Shown here piece after piece: positions 9,354 to 16,265 of a stretch of DNA of 58,911 bases (positions are counted from its first letter, which is position 1; each line of letters begins with the position of its first letter). The position numbers and the translations under genes were made by a program. Source of the DNA: Bacillus sp. ISL-37 (GTDB taxonomy: Bacteria > Bacillota > Bacilli > Bacillales > Cytobacillaceae); the NCBI RefSeq assembly GCF_018613315.1, contig NZ_JAGGQL010000027.1, forward strand, positions 1-58,911. The letters run 5' to 3'. The notes under the pieces are model-generated. The model was given only the letters and a program-made list of their open reading frames with translations. It was not told the origin of the DNA and did no database searches.

Positions 9354-10403
9354 ATGGAAGAAACATTTTTACAGTCTGTAAAATATGACGGTGAAAAACT
9401 TTATATTTTAGATCAAACTAAACTTCCCCAGGTTACTGAGTTCCTGGAAATCAACAATATTGAAGATGTGTGGGATGCGATTAAACAGCTTAAAGTAAGG
9501 GGCGCCCCAGCGATTGGCATTTCCGCTGCTTACGGGCTCGTTCTGGGAATCAAGAATGCCCCTGAAGATGATTTCGATACATTTTATGAATTCTTCAAAG
9601 AGAAAGCAGATTACCTTGCTACATCTCGCCCAACGGCAGTCAATTTATTCTGGGCATTGAAAAGGATGGATTCTCGTGCAAAGCAATCAAGCAGTGAGCC
9701 TGTAGTTGAAATTAAAAGGCTGTTGGAACAGGAAGCACATGTGATTCGCCAGGAGGATGAGAATGTCTGCAGTTCCATTGGTGAGAATGCTTTGACCTTA
9801 TTCGAAGATGGTATGACCGTTTTAACGCATTGCAACGCTGGAGGAATTGCCACAGCAAGGTATGGGACTGCGCTCGCGCCAATCTATTTGGCTAAGGAAC
9901 GCGGAATGGATATCAAAGTGTTTGCTGATGAAACCCGTCCATTGCTACAAGGAGCGCGTCTGACTGCGTGGGAATTAATGCAGGCTGGCATCGATGTTAC
10001 CCTTATCACTGACAGCATGGCGGCCATGGTCATGCAACAGGGAAAGGTACAAGCAGTCATTGTAGGTTGTGACCGTGTTGCAGCCAACGGAGACGTAGCC
10101 AATAAAATTGGAACATATGGCGTCGCTTTATTAGCAAAAGCACACAACATCCCGTTCTATGTCGCCGCGCCACTATCGACAATTGATCTTGAAACAAAAA
10201 CAGGTGATGAAATACCGATAGAGGAACGGGCAGCAGAGGAAATCACTGCTGGTTTCGGAAAATCGACAGCACCTGAAGGCGTTAAAGTTTTCAATCCAGC
10301 CTTTGATGTCACACCACATCACTTAATTACCGCAATCATTACAGAAAAAGGGATCATGCGAGGAAACTTCAGCGAAGAATTACCGCGTTTGTTTGAGAAA
10401 TAA
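9354..10403 (+). CDS. mtnA: Methylthioribose-1-phosphate isomerase
   Basis: A 349-residue isomerase converting 5-methylthioribose-1-phosphate to the ribulose form in methionine salvage. The catalytic residues fall exactly at Cys160 ([10 protein letters not shown]) and Asp240 ([10 protein letters not shown]), the numbering known for the B. subtilis enzyme. The ATG at 9354 is preceded by AAGGAGG; the longer frame from 9306 is not supported. Unlike the B. subtilis mtnKA operon, no kinase gene is adjacent and no SAM riboswitch is recognisable in the 156-bp upstream gap. Confidence 0.96.
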   Translation: MEETFLQSVKYDGEKLYILDQTKLPQVTEFLEINNIEDVWDAIKQLKVRGAPAIGISAAYGLVLGIKNAPEDDFDTFYEFFKEKADYLATSRPTAVNLFWALKRMDSRAKQSSSEPVVEIKRLLEQEAHVIRQEDENVCSSIGENALTLFEDGMTVLTHCNAGGIATARYGTALAPIYLAKERGMDIKVFADETRPLLQGARLTAWELMQAGIDVTLITDSMAAMVMQQGKVQAVIVGCDRVAANGDVANKIGTYGVALLAKAHNIPFYVAAPLSTIDLETKTGDEIPIEERAAEEITAGFGKSTAPEGVKVFNPAFDVTPHHLITAIITEKGIMRGNFSEELPRLFEK

Positions 10404-10412
10404 GCATGTTTA

Positions 10413-10446
10413 AATGCCAGGGCAGTGACTCCCTGGCATTTTTTAT
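10413..10446 (+). terminator. Terminator of mtnA
   Basis: AATGCCAGGG (10413-10422) pairs perfectly with CCCTGGCATT (10431-10440), followed by TTTT. Confidence 0.9.
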
Positions 10447-10500
10447 GTAGGGCTGCTTTAAAAGTGATCTGTATTTGATATTTAGATTCCTGGCTCAGAG

Positions 10501-11155
10501 TTTGGACGAGGGAGAACCAAGTTCGTCCATATCATCGAGTGGGACGTAACCTATTTGTCCGAAGGTGACCCATGTTCGGACAAATCATTGGGAGTAACAG
10601 TACGTTTTGTTCAAAGGTGACCCATGTTCGGACAAATCATCGGGAGTAACAGCATGTTTTGTTCAAAGGTGACCCAAGTTCGGACAAATCATCGGTAGTG
10701 ACGGCACGTTTTGTCTGAAGGTGACCCATGTTCGGACAAATCATCGGGAGTGACGGTACGTTTTGTCTGAAGGTGACCCATGTTCGGACAAATCATTGGT
10801 AGTGACGGCACGTTTTGTCTGAAGGTGACCCAAGTTCGGACAAATCATCGGGAGTGACGGTACTTTTTGTCCGAAGGTGACCCCAAGTTCGGACAAATCA
10901 TCGGAAGTAACAGCACTTTTTGTCCGAAGGTGATCCAAGTTCGGACAAATCATCGGAAGTAACAGCACTTTTTGTCCGAAGGTGACCCAAGTTCGGACAA
11001 ATCATCCGTAGTGACGGTGCTTTTTGTCCGAAGGTGACCCAAGTTCGGACAAATCAGCGAGTGGGACGTAACTTTGTCCGAAGGTGATCCATGTTCAGAC
11101 AAATCATCGGGAGTGACGCTACTTTTTGTCTGAAGGAGTTACACAGTATTCGACC
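10501..11155. repeat. Tandem hairpin array 2 (about 13 units, 52-bp period)
   Basis: Units begin with TTTGTCC or a variant at 10554, 10606, 10658, 10710, 10762, 10814, 10866, 10919, 10971, 11023, 11073 and 11125, preceded by a divergent unit at 10501. Spacings are 52 bp except one 53 and one 50. A full unit is TTTGTCCGAA, an 11-nt loop GGTGACCCATG, TTCGGACAAA (10-bp perfect stem) and a spacer of about 21 nt. The last unit is decayed. Sequence is unrelated to array 1. It sits between the mtnA terminator and the yneN-like gene; translated frames through it are repetitive artefacts. Confidence 0.95.
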
Positions 11156-11271
11156 AGCCATGCTTTTTAATTAAAATTCACATAATCCTCAAATTTTCTC
11201 ACTTTTCCACTTTCATTATCTTTGTATACTTGGGATATGCTACTTGTAAATAAACCAAAGGGGGTTTTCCT

Positions 11272-11793
11272 ATGGTCAAAAAAGCGATCGCTGCTGGTAT
11301 TCTTGCTGGTCTGGTTCTGTTTGCCGTATTCCAGCATTTTTATAAAACGGAGGAGCCACAAGCTATTGAAGCTTCAAAAGCAACAACTGGAATCGGTGCG
11401 GGGATGGTAGCTCCTACTTTTACACTGAAAAACCTTGCTGGTGAAGAGGTAAGCCTGAATGATTACAGAGGTAAGAAGGTAATGCTGAATTTCTGGGCTA
11501 CTTGGTGTCCGCCTTGTAAAGAGGAAATGCCGGCGATGGAGCAATTTTATAAAGAGAATTCAAAGGAAGTTGAAATTCTTGCCGTCAATTTGGATCCTCA
11601 GAATAATGTTAAGTCGTTTGTGAAGGACAATGAATTAACTTTCCCGATATTACTTGATCAAGATGGAACCACACAGCAAACATACTCAATCATCTCAATA
11701 CCTACCACATTTATTATTGATGAGCAGGGGTTGATTCTAAAAAAGCATATTGGTTCCATGACATACGAACAAATACAGGAATTAATGAAGTGA
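11272..11793 (+). CDS. yneN: Membrane-anchored thiol-disulfide oxidoreductase (YneN/ResA-like)
   Basis: A 173-residue thioredoxin-fold protein with an uncleaved N-terminal membrane anchor (about residues 5-20) and an extracytoplasmic domain. The active site is WATWCPPCKEE with Cys79 and Cys82. The cis-proline strand SIPTTFIIDE is present. ResA-type proteins reduce disulfides in exported proteins such as apocytochromes; the specific partner here is unknown. The symbol is based on similarity and on its place downstream of acnA in the conserved block. The start follows AAAGGGGG. Confidence 0.88.
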   Translation: MVKKAIAAGILAGLVLFAVFQHFYKTEEPQAIEASKATTGIGAGMVAPTFTLKNLAGEEVSLNDYRGKKVMLNFWATWCPPCKEEMPAMEQFYKENSKEVEILAVNLDPQNNVKSFVKDNELTFPILLDQDGTTQQTYSIISIPTTFIIDEQGLILKKHIGSMTYEQIQELMK

Positions 11794-11821
11794 CACCAGT
11801 ACTGGCTAATGGTGTTTTTTT
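11793..11821 (+). terminator. Terminator of yneN-like gene
   Basis: ACACCA (11793-11798) pairs with TGGTGT (11810-11815), then a run of T; it overlaps the stop codon. Confidence 0.75.
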
Positions 11822-11893
11822 CATGGTAAAAGTTGCATGGAAGATACACGAAAATATCGGGTAAGAATAAAATACGATTAAATTTTCAAAAAG

Positions 11894-11908
11894 TTGTAAT
11901 AATTGCAA
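11894..11908. promoter_or_regulatory. Fur/PerR/Zur-type operator candidate
   Basis: TTGTAATAATTGCAA is a near-palindromic 15-mer of the 7-1-7 kind recognised by the Fur family. By eye it matches 11 of 14 positions of both the PerR and Zur consensus boxes and 9 of 14 of the Fur consensus. It lies just upstream of an extended -10 and next to an FbpB-like gene, whose family is Fur-controlled. Which family member binds is open. Confidence 0.45.
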
Positions 11909-11928
11909 CCGTTTCCGGACATAATAAC

Positions 11929-11937
11929 TGTTACAAT
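11929..11937 (+). promoter_or_regulatory. Extended -10 promoter for the FbpB-like gene
   Basis: TGTTACAAT (TG-N-TACAAT) is an extended -10 with no good -35; transcription would start near 11944. The operator candidate at 11894-11908 would overlap the -35 region, so binding there could block RNA polymerase. Confidence 0.5.
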
Positions 11938-11960
11938 GATGACAAAGGATGGTGAACACG

Positions 11961-12092
11961 ATGAGAAAACCTAGAAAGCGTTCTTTTCAAGAGCTTGTAA
12001 TGGAAAACAAACGCCAACTTCTGAATGACCGTGATGCAATCGAGAGGATCGAGGCTAAATTAGAGCAAAAACACTTGGGTAAAGCTGAGTAA
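11961..12092 (+). CDS. FbpB-like small basic protein
   Basis: A 43-residue basic protein beginning MRKPRKRSFQELVMENK and ending LEQKHLGKAE, too short for many gene callers. The RSFQELVMENK...LLNDRDAIERIE pattern is that of the Fur-regulated basic protein B (FbpB) family, which in B. subtilis helps the iron-sparing small RNA FsrA lower synthesis of iron-rich enzymes, aconitase among them. The start is the ATG 7-8 nt after AAGGATGG. Its place near acnA and the Fur-type box upstream fit an iron-related role, which is inferred. Confidence 0.8.
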   Translation: MRKPRKRSFQELVMENKRQLLNDRDAIERIEAKLEQKHLGKAE

Positions 12093-12159
12093 ATATCATA
12101 CATTACCATTTATGAAAACCTCTTCTTTAGGAAAAACTTATTTTAGAGGAGGGATATAC

Positions 12160-12303
12160 ATGAGCAATCCTAAAAAGGACAGCAAGCACTATGTTCCAAG
12201 CCACCTTGGAACGCAGCCGCGTGGATTCAGTGGCAATAAAGGAAAGAAGATGAATGATAAGTCGGGTGAACATGCCCAGGTAATACAAACTAAAGGTGAA
12301 TAA
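12160..12303 (+). CDS. sspN: Small acid-soluble spore protein N (SspN)
   Basis: A 47-residue basic protein, MSNPKKDSKHYVPSHLG...NKGKKMNDKSGEHAQ, matching the minor spore-core protein SspN. The start is the ATG after GAGGAGGG; the frame open from 12112 is not used. SspN is made in the forespore under late sporulation sigma factors. It lies directly before tlp, as in B. subtilis, but with its own terminator, so the two are probably separate transcripts here. Confidence 0.92.
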   Translation: MSNPKKDSKHYVPSHLGTQPRGFSGNKGKKMNDKSGEHAQVIQTKGE

Positions 12304-12315
12304 CCGAATGAATAT

Positions 12316-12342
12316 GCCTGCCAATTGGCGGGCTTTTATTTT
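12316..12342 (+). terminator. Terminator of sspN
   Basis: GCCTGCC (12316-12322) pairs with GGCGGGC (12327-12333) with one G-U pair, followed by TTTTATTTT. Confidence 0.85.
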
Positions 12343-12373
12343 ATCCGCAGAAAAGTTATCCACTGTTTTCCGC

Positions 12374-12402
12374 TAATAATCAAAGTGAGTAGTCGCATAC
12401 TA
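12374..12402 (+). promoter_or_regulatory. Predicted sigma-G/F promoter of tlp
   Basis: TAATA (12374-12378, 4 of 5 to GAATA) and CATACTA (12396-12402, perfect -10) are 17 bp apart, a good match to forespore promoters, and lie about 33 bp before the tlp start. Confidence 0.55.
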
Positions 12403-12434
12403 TTGATGTACTTTTTAAAAGGAGGTACATGACA

Positions 12435-12656
12435 ATGGCAAATCATACACCAAAGCCAGACGATCGAAGCGATAATGTGGAAAAGCTGCAGTCCATGATC
12501 CATCATACGATTGAGAACATGGAGGATGCTGATGCTGCAATGGTCAATTCGAATCCTGAAGACCAGCAAAGAATCAAGGAAAAAAATGAGCGCCGCCGAG
12601 AAAGCATTGATGCCTTTAGGGCTGAAATCAAGGATGAAGCGCACAACCAGCAGTAA
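12435..12656 (+). CDS. tlp: Small acid-soluble spore protein Tlp
   Basis: A 73-residue hydrophilic protein with the Tlp pattern (PKPDDRSDNVEKLQSMIHHT, then ENMEDADA and RIKEKNERRRESID). Tlp is a minor spore-core protein made in the forespore; its name, thioredoxin-like protein, does not reflect an activity, and no CxxC is present. The second ATG (12435) is preferred because GGAGG (12421-12425) is 9 nt upstream; the first ATG (12429) would be only 3 nt away. A forespore-type promoter precedes it. Confidence 0.92.
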   Translation: MANHTPKPDDRSDNVEKLQSMIHHTIENMEDADAAMVNSNPEDQQRIKEKNERRRESIDAFRAEIKDEAHNQQ

Positions 12657-12664
12657 ATCAGAAA

Positions 12665-12690
12665 GGACCCGTCAACAGGCGGGTCTTTTT
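12665..12690 (+). terminator. Terminator of tlp
   Basis: GACCCG (12666-12671) pairs with CGGGTC (12680-12685), followed by TTTTT. Confidence 0.85.
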
Positions 12691-12773
12691 CCGTTTCGCT
12701 AAAAATGTGATAATATACGGAATGTGAACTAAGATAACGTGTGTAATTAACTTTAGATAAAGAAGTGATTTGG

Positions 12774-15095
12774 ATGGATCGACAAAAAAAACAAATTCCT
12801 ATAGATGAACAGATTTTGGTATGGGAAGAAGAGATAAATACAAAAGGATATATTCAGGATGAAGCCAGTTTGATCACCGCCGTCAGGTTACTGACAAAAG
12901 GTGGAGAGAATAAGAAACTGTCTCAAACTCTGACTCTGGCTGCTCAATCGAGGGCCCAACGAAACGGTTATGATTCTCTAGTCCTCGAGTGGCTAAAGAC
13001 TGCGATTGAACACGACCCGGCAAACAAGAAGGCAAAATCCTTGCTCGCCAGGAATCAATGGAAAAATAAAGGGAACCTTTTTGACCAGCTTGCCTACCCT
13101 CGGATCAGGGAAACGGATAATCGGGCATTAAAAAAGAGAACTGCAGAGCAGTATATAGATATTTCACAGCAATTCCTCTCACACGCTGAAGAAGAACTTG
13201 ATGACCTAACTGCCCAGCATCTTGAAAAAGGGTCTGAAGTTGAGGCGAAGTTCAACAGGTTGACTCATTTGCTGGAAAAGGCTATAGAAGAGACGGCAGC
13301 TCTCCTGAAAGCCACGGAGCTATATGAAGAGTCAGTTACCGGAGTTTTCCACACAGCTGTCCATTATGAAGAAATGCAGAAAAGACTTCAAAGCCTCGAT
13401 GAGATCAGGGTGCAATGGGAAGAAGAGTTTGCGGAGGATTTGGATAGCCAAACACAGTCTGAAATAGATCCTCTGGCTGAACTCAATAAAATGGTAGGAC
13501 TACAGTCGGTAAAGGAGAGAGTGAATGATTTTTACCGGTTCTTGAAGTATCAGCAAAAACGGAAAGAGCTTGGTCTGCAAACAAAGGATGATCAAAGCTT
13601 GAATATGGTTCTGACCGGGAATCCGGGAACAGGAAAAACCTCGTTAGCCCGATTGCTTGCCAAAATATATCATCAGCTTGGAGTATTGCCGCGAGAAGAA
13701 ATAATCGAGGCTGACCGGTCCCAGCTTGTCGGTGCTTATGTCGGGCAGACAGAAGAAAATGTCAGGAAGGTCGTCGAGCAAGCATTGGGAGGGGTACTGT
13801 TTATTGATGAAGCTTACAGTCTTAAGCGAGAAGGCCAGACTGGAAATGACTATGGTCAAACTGCAATCGATACACTAGTGTCTTTAATGACAGGAAAAGA
13901 GTATGGAGGCAAATTCGCAGTAATCCTTGCTGGTTATCCAGAAGAAATGCGCCAATTTCTTGATGCGAATCCAGGATTAAGATCACGTTTCCCTCAATCG
14001 AATTTAATCCATCTCCCGGATTATTCGGATGATGAACTCTTGCAAATTGCTGAGCAAGCTGCGCAGGATAACGATTATGCCATGACAGAATCAGCGAAAC
14101 TCGAGCTTAGTGATCGTATTGAAAAGGAAAGAGTCGACGATACCTTCGGAAATGCCAGGACGGTACGCAACCTTGTGTTAGAAGCAATTTTCAAAAAGGG
14201 GTCCCGGCCTGCTGAAGAAGATGACTTTTTGACCTATACATTATTGGAAAAAGAAGACTTTGAATCACCTTCGAATCCTTCTGCGGAAAAACCACTAGAC
14301 AGGTTGAATGCCCTTGTCGGATTAGATACTGTGAAATCAGAGGTTACCTCCCTGATCTCCTTCGTGAGGATGCAGCAGCTGCGAAAGGAAAAGGGATTGC
14401 CTGCTGTGCCGATTCAGCTTCACTCCGTGTTTACCGGCAATCCGGGCACTGGAAAAACTACTGTCGCAAAGATTTACGCTGAGCTCCTGAAGGAATGCGG
14501 TATGCTAAAGCGCGGTCATCTAATTGTCAGCAGCCGGGCGGATTTTGTCGCTGGTTATGTTGGACAGACAGCCATCAAAACAAAGAAAAAAATCCGAGAG
14601 GCACTCGGAGGAGTACTATTCATAGATGAGGCATACTCATTACTGGGTCAAAGCTCAGGTGATTTTGGCAAGGAAGTTATTGACACTCTTGTCGATGAAA
14701 TGACAAGGCATAATGAAAACCTTGTTGTAATCCTGGCTGGTTATCCTGCTGAAATGGATATGTTGTTAGAAAGCAATCCTGGCCTCAGATCAAGGTTCAA
14801 GAAGTTTTTCCATTTTCCAGACTATAATGTGAGTGATTTGCTGCTCATCATTAAGAACTACGCTGGAAAGTATCAATATAAGATAAAGGTGGAAGCTGAA
14901 GCTTTTTTAACTGCAAAACTCTCAGAAACAGAAATCAATGGAAACGGTCGATTCGCTACTAACTTAGTGGATGAAGCGATTCAATCACAGGCATATCGAT
15001 TGATTGACGGCGAAAATTTTGAGAATTTAGGTGAAGATGTTTTATACTTGGAAAAACAGGATTTTGAAGCGGCTTTAAAAAAACTGATAGATTAA
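12774..15095 (+). CDS. Tandem AAA+ ATPase (SpoVK/CbbX-like, two modules)
   Basis: A 773-residue cytoplasmic protein with a helical N-terminal region (about 1-235) followed by two CbbX/SpoVK-type AAA+ modules. Module 1 has Walker A GNPGTGKTS (about 282) and Walker B GGVLFIDEAYSL; module 2 repeats GNPGTGKTT (about 554) and GGVLFIDEAYSL. Each keeps the ILAGYP sensor and the NPGLRSRF arginine-finger segment. SpoVK of B. subtilis is a single-module protein needed for spore maturation; here the unit is doubled. The partner is unknown. The start is ATG 12774 (weak AGAAGTGA upstream; GTG 12765 is possible). The thioesterase gene follows 30 nt later. Confidence 0.9.
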   Translation: MDRQKKQIPIDEQILVWEEEINTKGYIQDEASLITAVRLLTKGGENKKLSQTLTLAAQSRAQRNGYDSLVLEWLKTAIEHDPANKKAKSLLARNQWKNKGNLFDQLAYPRIRETDNRALKKRTAEQYIDISQQFLSHAEEELDDLTAQHLEKGSEVEAKFNRLTHLLEKAIEETAALLKATELYEESVTGVFHTAVHYEEMQKRLQSLDEIRVQWEEEFAEDLDSQTQSEIDPLAELNKMVGLQSVKERVNDFYRFLKYQQKRKELGLQTKDDQSLNMVLTGNPGTGKTSLARLLAKIYHQLGVLPREEIIEADRSQLVGAYVGQTEENVRKVVEQALGGVLFIDEAYSLKREGQTGNDYGQTAIDTLVSLMTGKEYGGKFAVILAGYPEEMRQFLDANPGLRSRFPQSNLIHLPDYSDDELLQIAEQAAQDNDYAMTESAKLELSDRIEKERVDDTFGNARTVRNLVLEAIFKKGSRPAEEDDFLTYTLLEKEDFESPSNPSAEKPLDRLNALVGLDTVKSEVTSLISFVRMQQLRKEKGLPAVPIQLHSVFTGNPGTGKTTVAKIYAELLKECGMLKRGHLIVSSRADFVAGYVGQTAIKTKKKIREALGGVLFIDEAYSLLGQSSGDFGKEVIDTLVDEMTRHNENLVVILAGYPAEMDMLLESNPGLRSRFKKFFHFPDYNVSDLLLIIKNYAGKYQYKIKVEAEAFLTAKLSETEINGNGRFATNLVDEAIQSQAYRLIDGENFENLGEDVLYLEKQDFEAALKKLID

Positions 15096-15125
15096 ACTTA
15101 CAAGAAAAAACAAAGGGGATTACCA

Positions 15126-15569
15126 ATGAAAATTTCTTCTAGGGAGATCGAGGTTAGATATGCGGAAACAGATCAGATGGGGGTCGTGTATCACGCTAAT
15201 TATCTGGTGTGGATGGAGCTGGGCAGAACTCAATTGATTAAAGAGCTTGGCTTTAATTATGCAGAAATGGAGAAGGATGGAATCATCTCACCTGTTCTTG
15301 ATATCCAAGCTTCCTATAAAAAACCACTGAGATATGGAGAAACAGCTACAATCAAAACCTGGGTGGAGGAATATGATGGCATTCGCTCCGTCTATAAATA
15401 TGAAATCTTCAATGGTGAGGGCGAGCTTGCTTTGACTGGCAGCTCAAAACATGTCTGTGTTAAAAAGGATAGCTTCCGCCCGATTTCGTTAAAAAGAAGC
15501 TACCCTGACTGGCATGAAGCTTATCTAAAGGCAATGAAGAAACCAGAAGATGAAAAGGAGAAAGTCTGA
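15126..15569 (+). CDS. yneP: Acyl-CoA thioesterase, hotdog fold (YneP)
   Basis: A 147-residue YbgC/4-hydroxybenzoyl-CoA-thioesterase-type protein. The signature VRYAETDQMGVVYHANYLVW contains the catalytic Asp of this family. Such enzymes hydrolyse short or medium acyl-CoA thioesters; the physiological substrate is unknown. The start follows AAAGGGG. It sits 30 nt after the AAA+ gene and 1 nt before yneQ, so the three are probably cotranscribed. The yneP-yneQ order is conserved in Bacillus, which supports the names. Confidence 0.93.
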   Translation: MKISSREIEVRYAETDQMGVVYHANYLVWMELGRTQLIKELGFNYAEMEKDGIISPVLDIQASYKKPLRYGETATIKTWVEEYDGIRSVYKYEIFNGEGELALTGSSKHVCVKKDSFRPISLKRSYPDWHEAYLKAMKKPEDEKEKV

Positions 15570-15570
15570 T

Positions 15571-15867
15571 TTGGCTTTCGGGATAAAGCGCCATGAGCTT
15601 GAGGAATGGAAAGCTAAAATCGATAGTGGGGAGCTCGCCTTCCTGACCCACTACTGGATTGATGACCGCTTCCCAGACTGTTTAACTGTTACGAAGGTCG
15701 GGTGCAGGGATCTTGAAAAGTTAGCTGAGTGGGGAAGAAAATATGGCTTGAGGCCGGAGTGGATCGACAAAAGGAAGACGGATTATCCTCATTTCGATCT
15801 TTTAGGAACGAAGCAAGCTGAAATTTTAAAACAAGAGGGCATTGTGAATCCTCTTTTAAAAGGATAG
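15571..15867 (+). CDS. yneQ: YneQ family protein
   Basis: A 98-residue protein starting (TTG) AFGIKRHELEEWK, with a conserved ELAFLTHYWIDDRFPDC segment and LAEWGRKYGL. It matches YneQ in sequence and position; the function is unknown. The TTG at 15571 is chosen because AGGAG ends 9 nt before it and it starts just past the yneP stop; the ATG at 15550 would overlap yneP and lie upstream of that ribosome binding site. The tight spacing suggests translational coupling with yneP. Confidence 0.88.
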   Translation: MAFGIKRHELEEWKAKIDSGELAFLTHYWIDDRFPDCLTVTKVGCRDLEKLAEWGRKYGLRPEWIDKRKTDYPHFDLLGTKQAEILKQEGIVNPLLKG

Positions 15868-15872
15868 AAATA

Positions 15873-15905
15873 AGGCAGACGCTAAATGCGTCTGCCTATT
15901 TCTTT
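15873..15905. terminator. Bidirectional terminator yneQ/yneR
   Basis: AGGCAGACGC (15873-15882) pairs perfectly with GCGTCTGCCT (15888-15897), followed by ATTTCTTTT. It overlaps the end of the convergent yneR gene. Confidence 0.85.
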
Positions 15906-16189
15906 TCGAATTTGAAATCAGGTTCCTGGCCAACCGGGTGGAGTTCCACGGTCATATCATGGCCGTCAAAATACCAAATATCTTTCTCTTCAATATAATA
16001 GGTGATCCCATTTTTTTCTGTTTTTACGCCAATGTGATCCGGTTCTTCCTTGGAGACACCTAATGAAAAACCTTTCTGAATTGAACTGAAGCCGCCATAC
16101 CGGACAAAAAATCGTAAATAGCTTCCGGATGAAAGGTCCATTTCATTTTCATACCATGCTGCTGCATCATCATTAATTGTAATATTCAT
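15896..16189 (-). CDS. yneR: HesB-like protein without cysteines (YneR)
   Basis: A 97-residue HesB/IscA-fold protein matching YneR. IscA-type scaffolds bind iron-sulfur clusters or iron through three cysteines; this one has none, the first position being occupied by YGGFSS instead of the usual G-C-S-G. It therefore probably does not carry a cluster in the standard way. The start follows AAAGGAG. It is convergent with yneQ. A second, very different HesB-like gene lies at 17608, beyond the capA-like gene. Confidence 0.88.
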   Translation of the reverse strand: MNITINDDAAAWYENEMDLSSGSYLRFFVRYGGFSSIQKGFSLGVSKEEPDHIGVKTEKNGITYYIEEKDIWYFDGHDMTVELHPVGQEPDFKFEKK

Positions 16190-16265
16190 ATTGTTCTCCT
16201 TTCATACCAGATAACCAATTATAACATAAGCAATGCCCGGTCTTCATGGACCGGGCACTCACACC

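Noticed and set aside
10741-10968. 75-codon minus-strand frame in array 2
   Set aside because: It is a translation of the tandem hairpin units, with no ribosome binding site and repetitive composition.
16233-16256. Hairpin GCCCGGTC/GACCGGGC as terminator of the capA-like gene
   Set aside because: The stem is strong but the minus-strand tail (ATTGCTTATG) has no T run, so I did not list it as a terminator.
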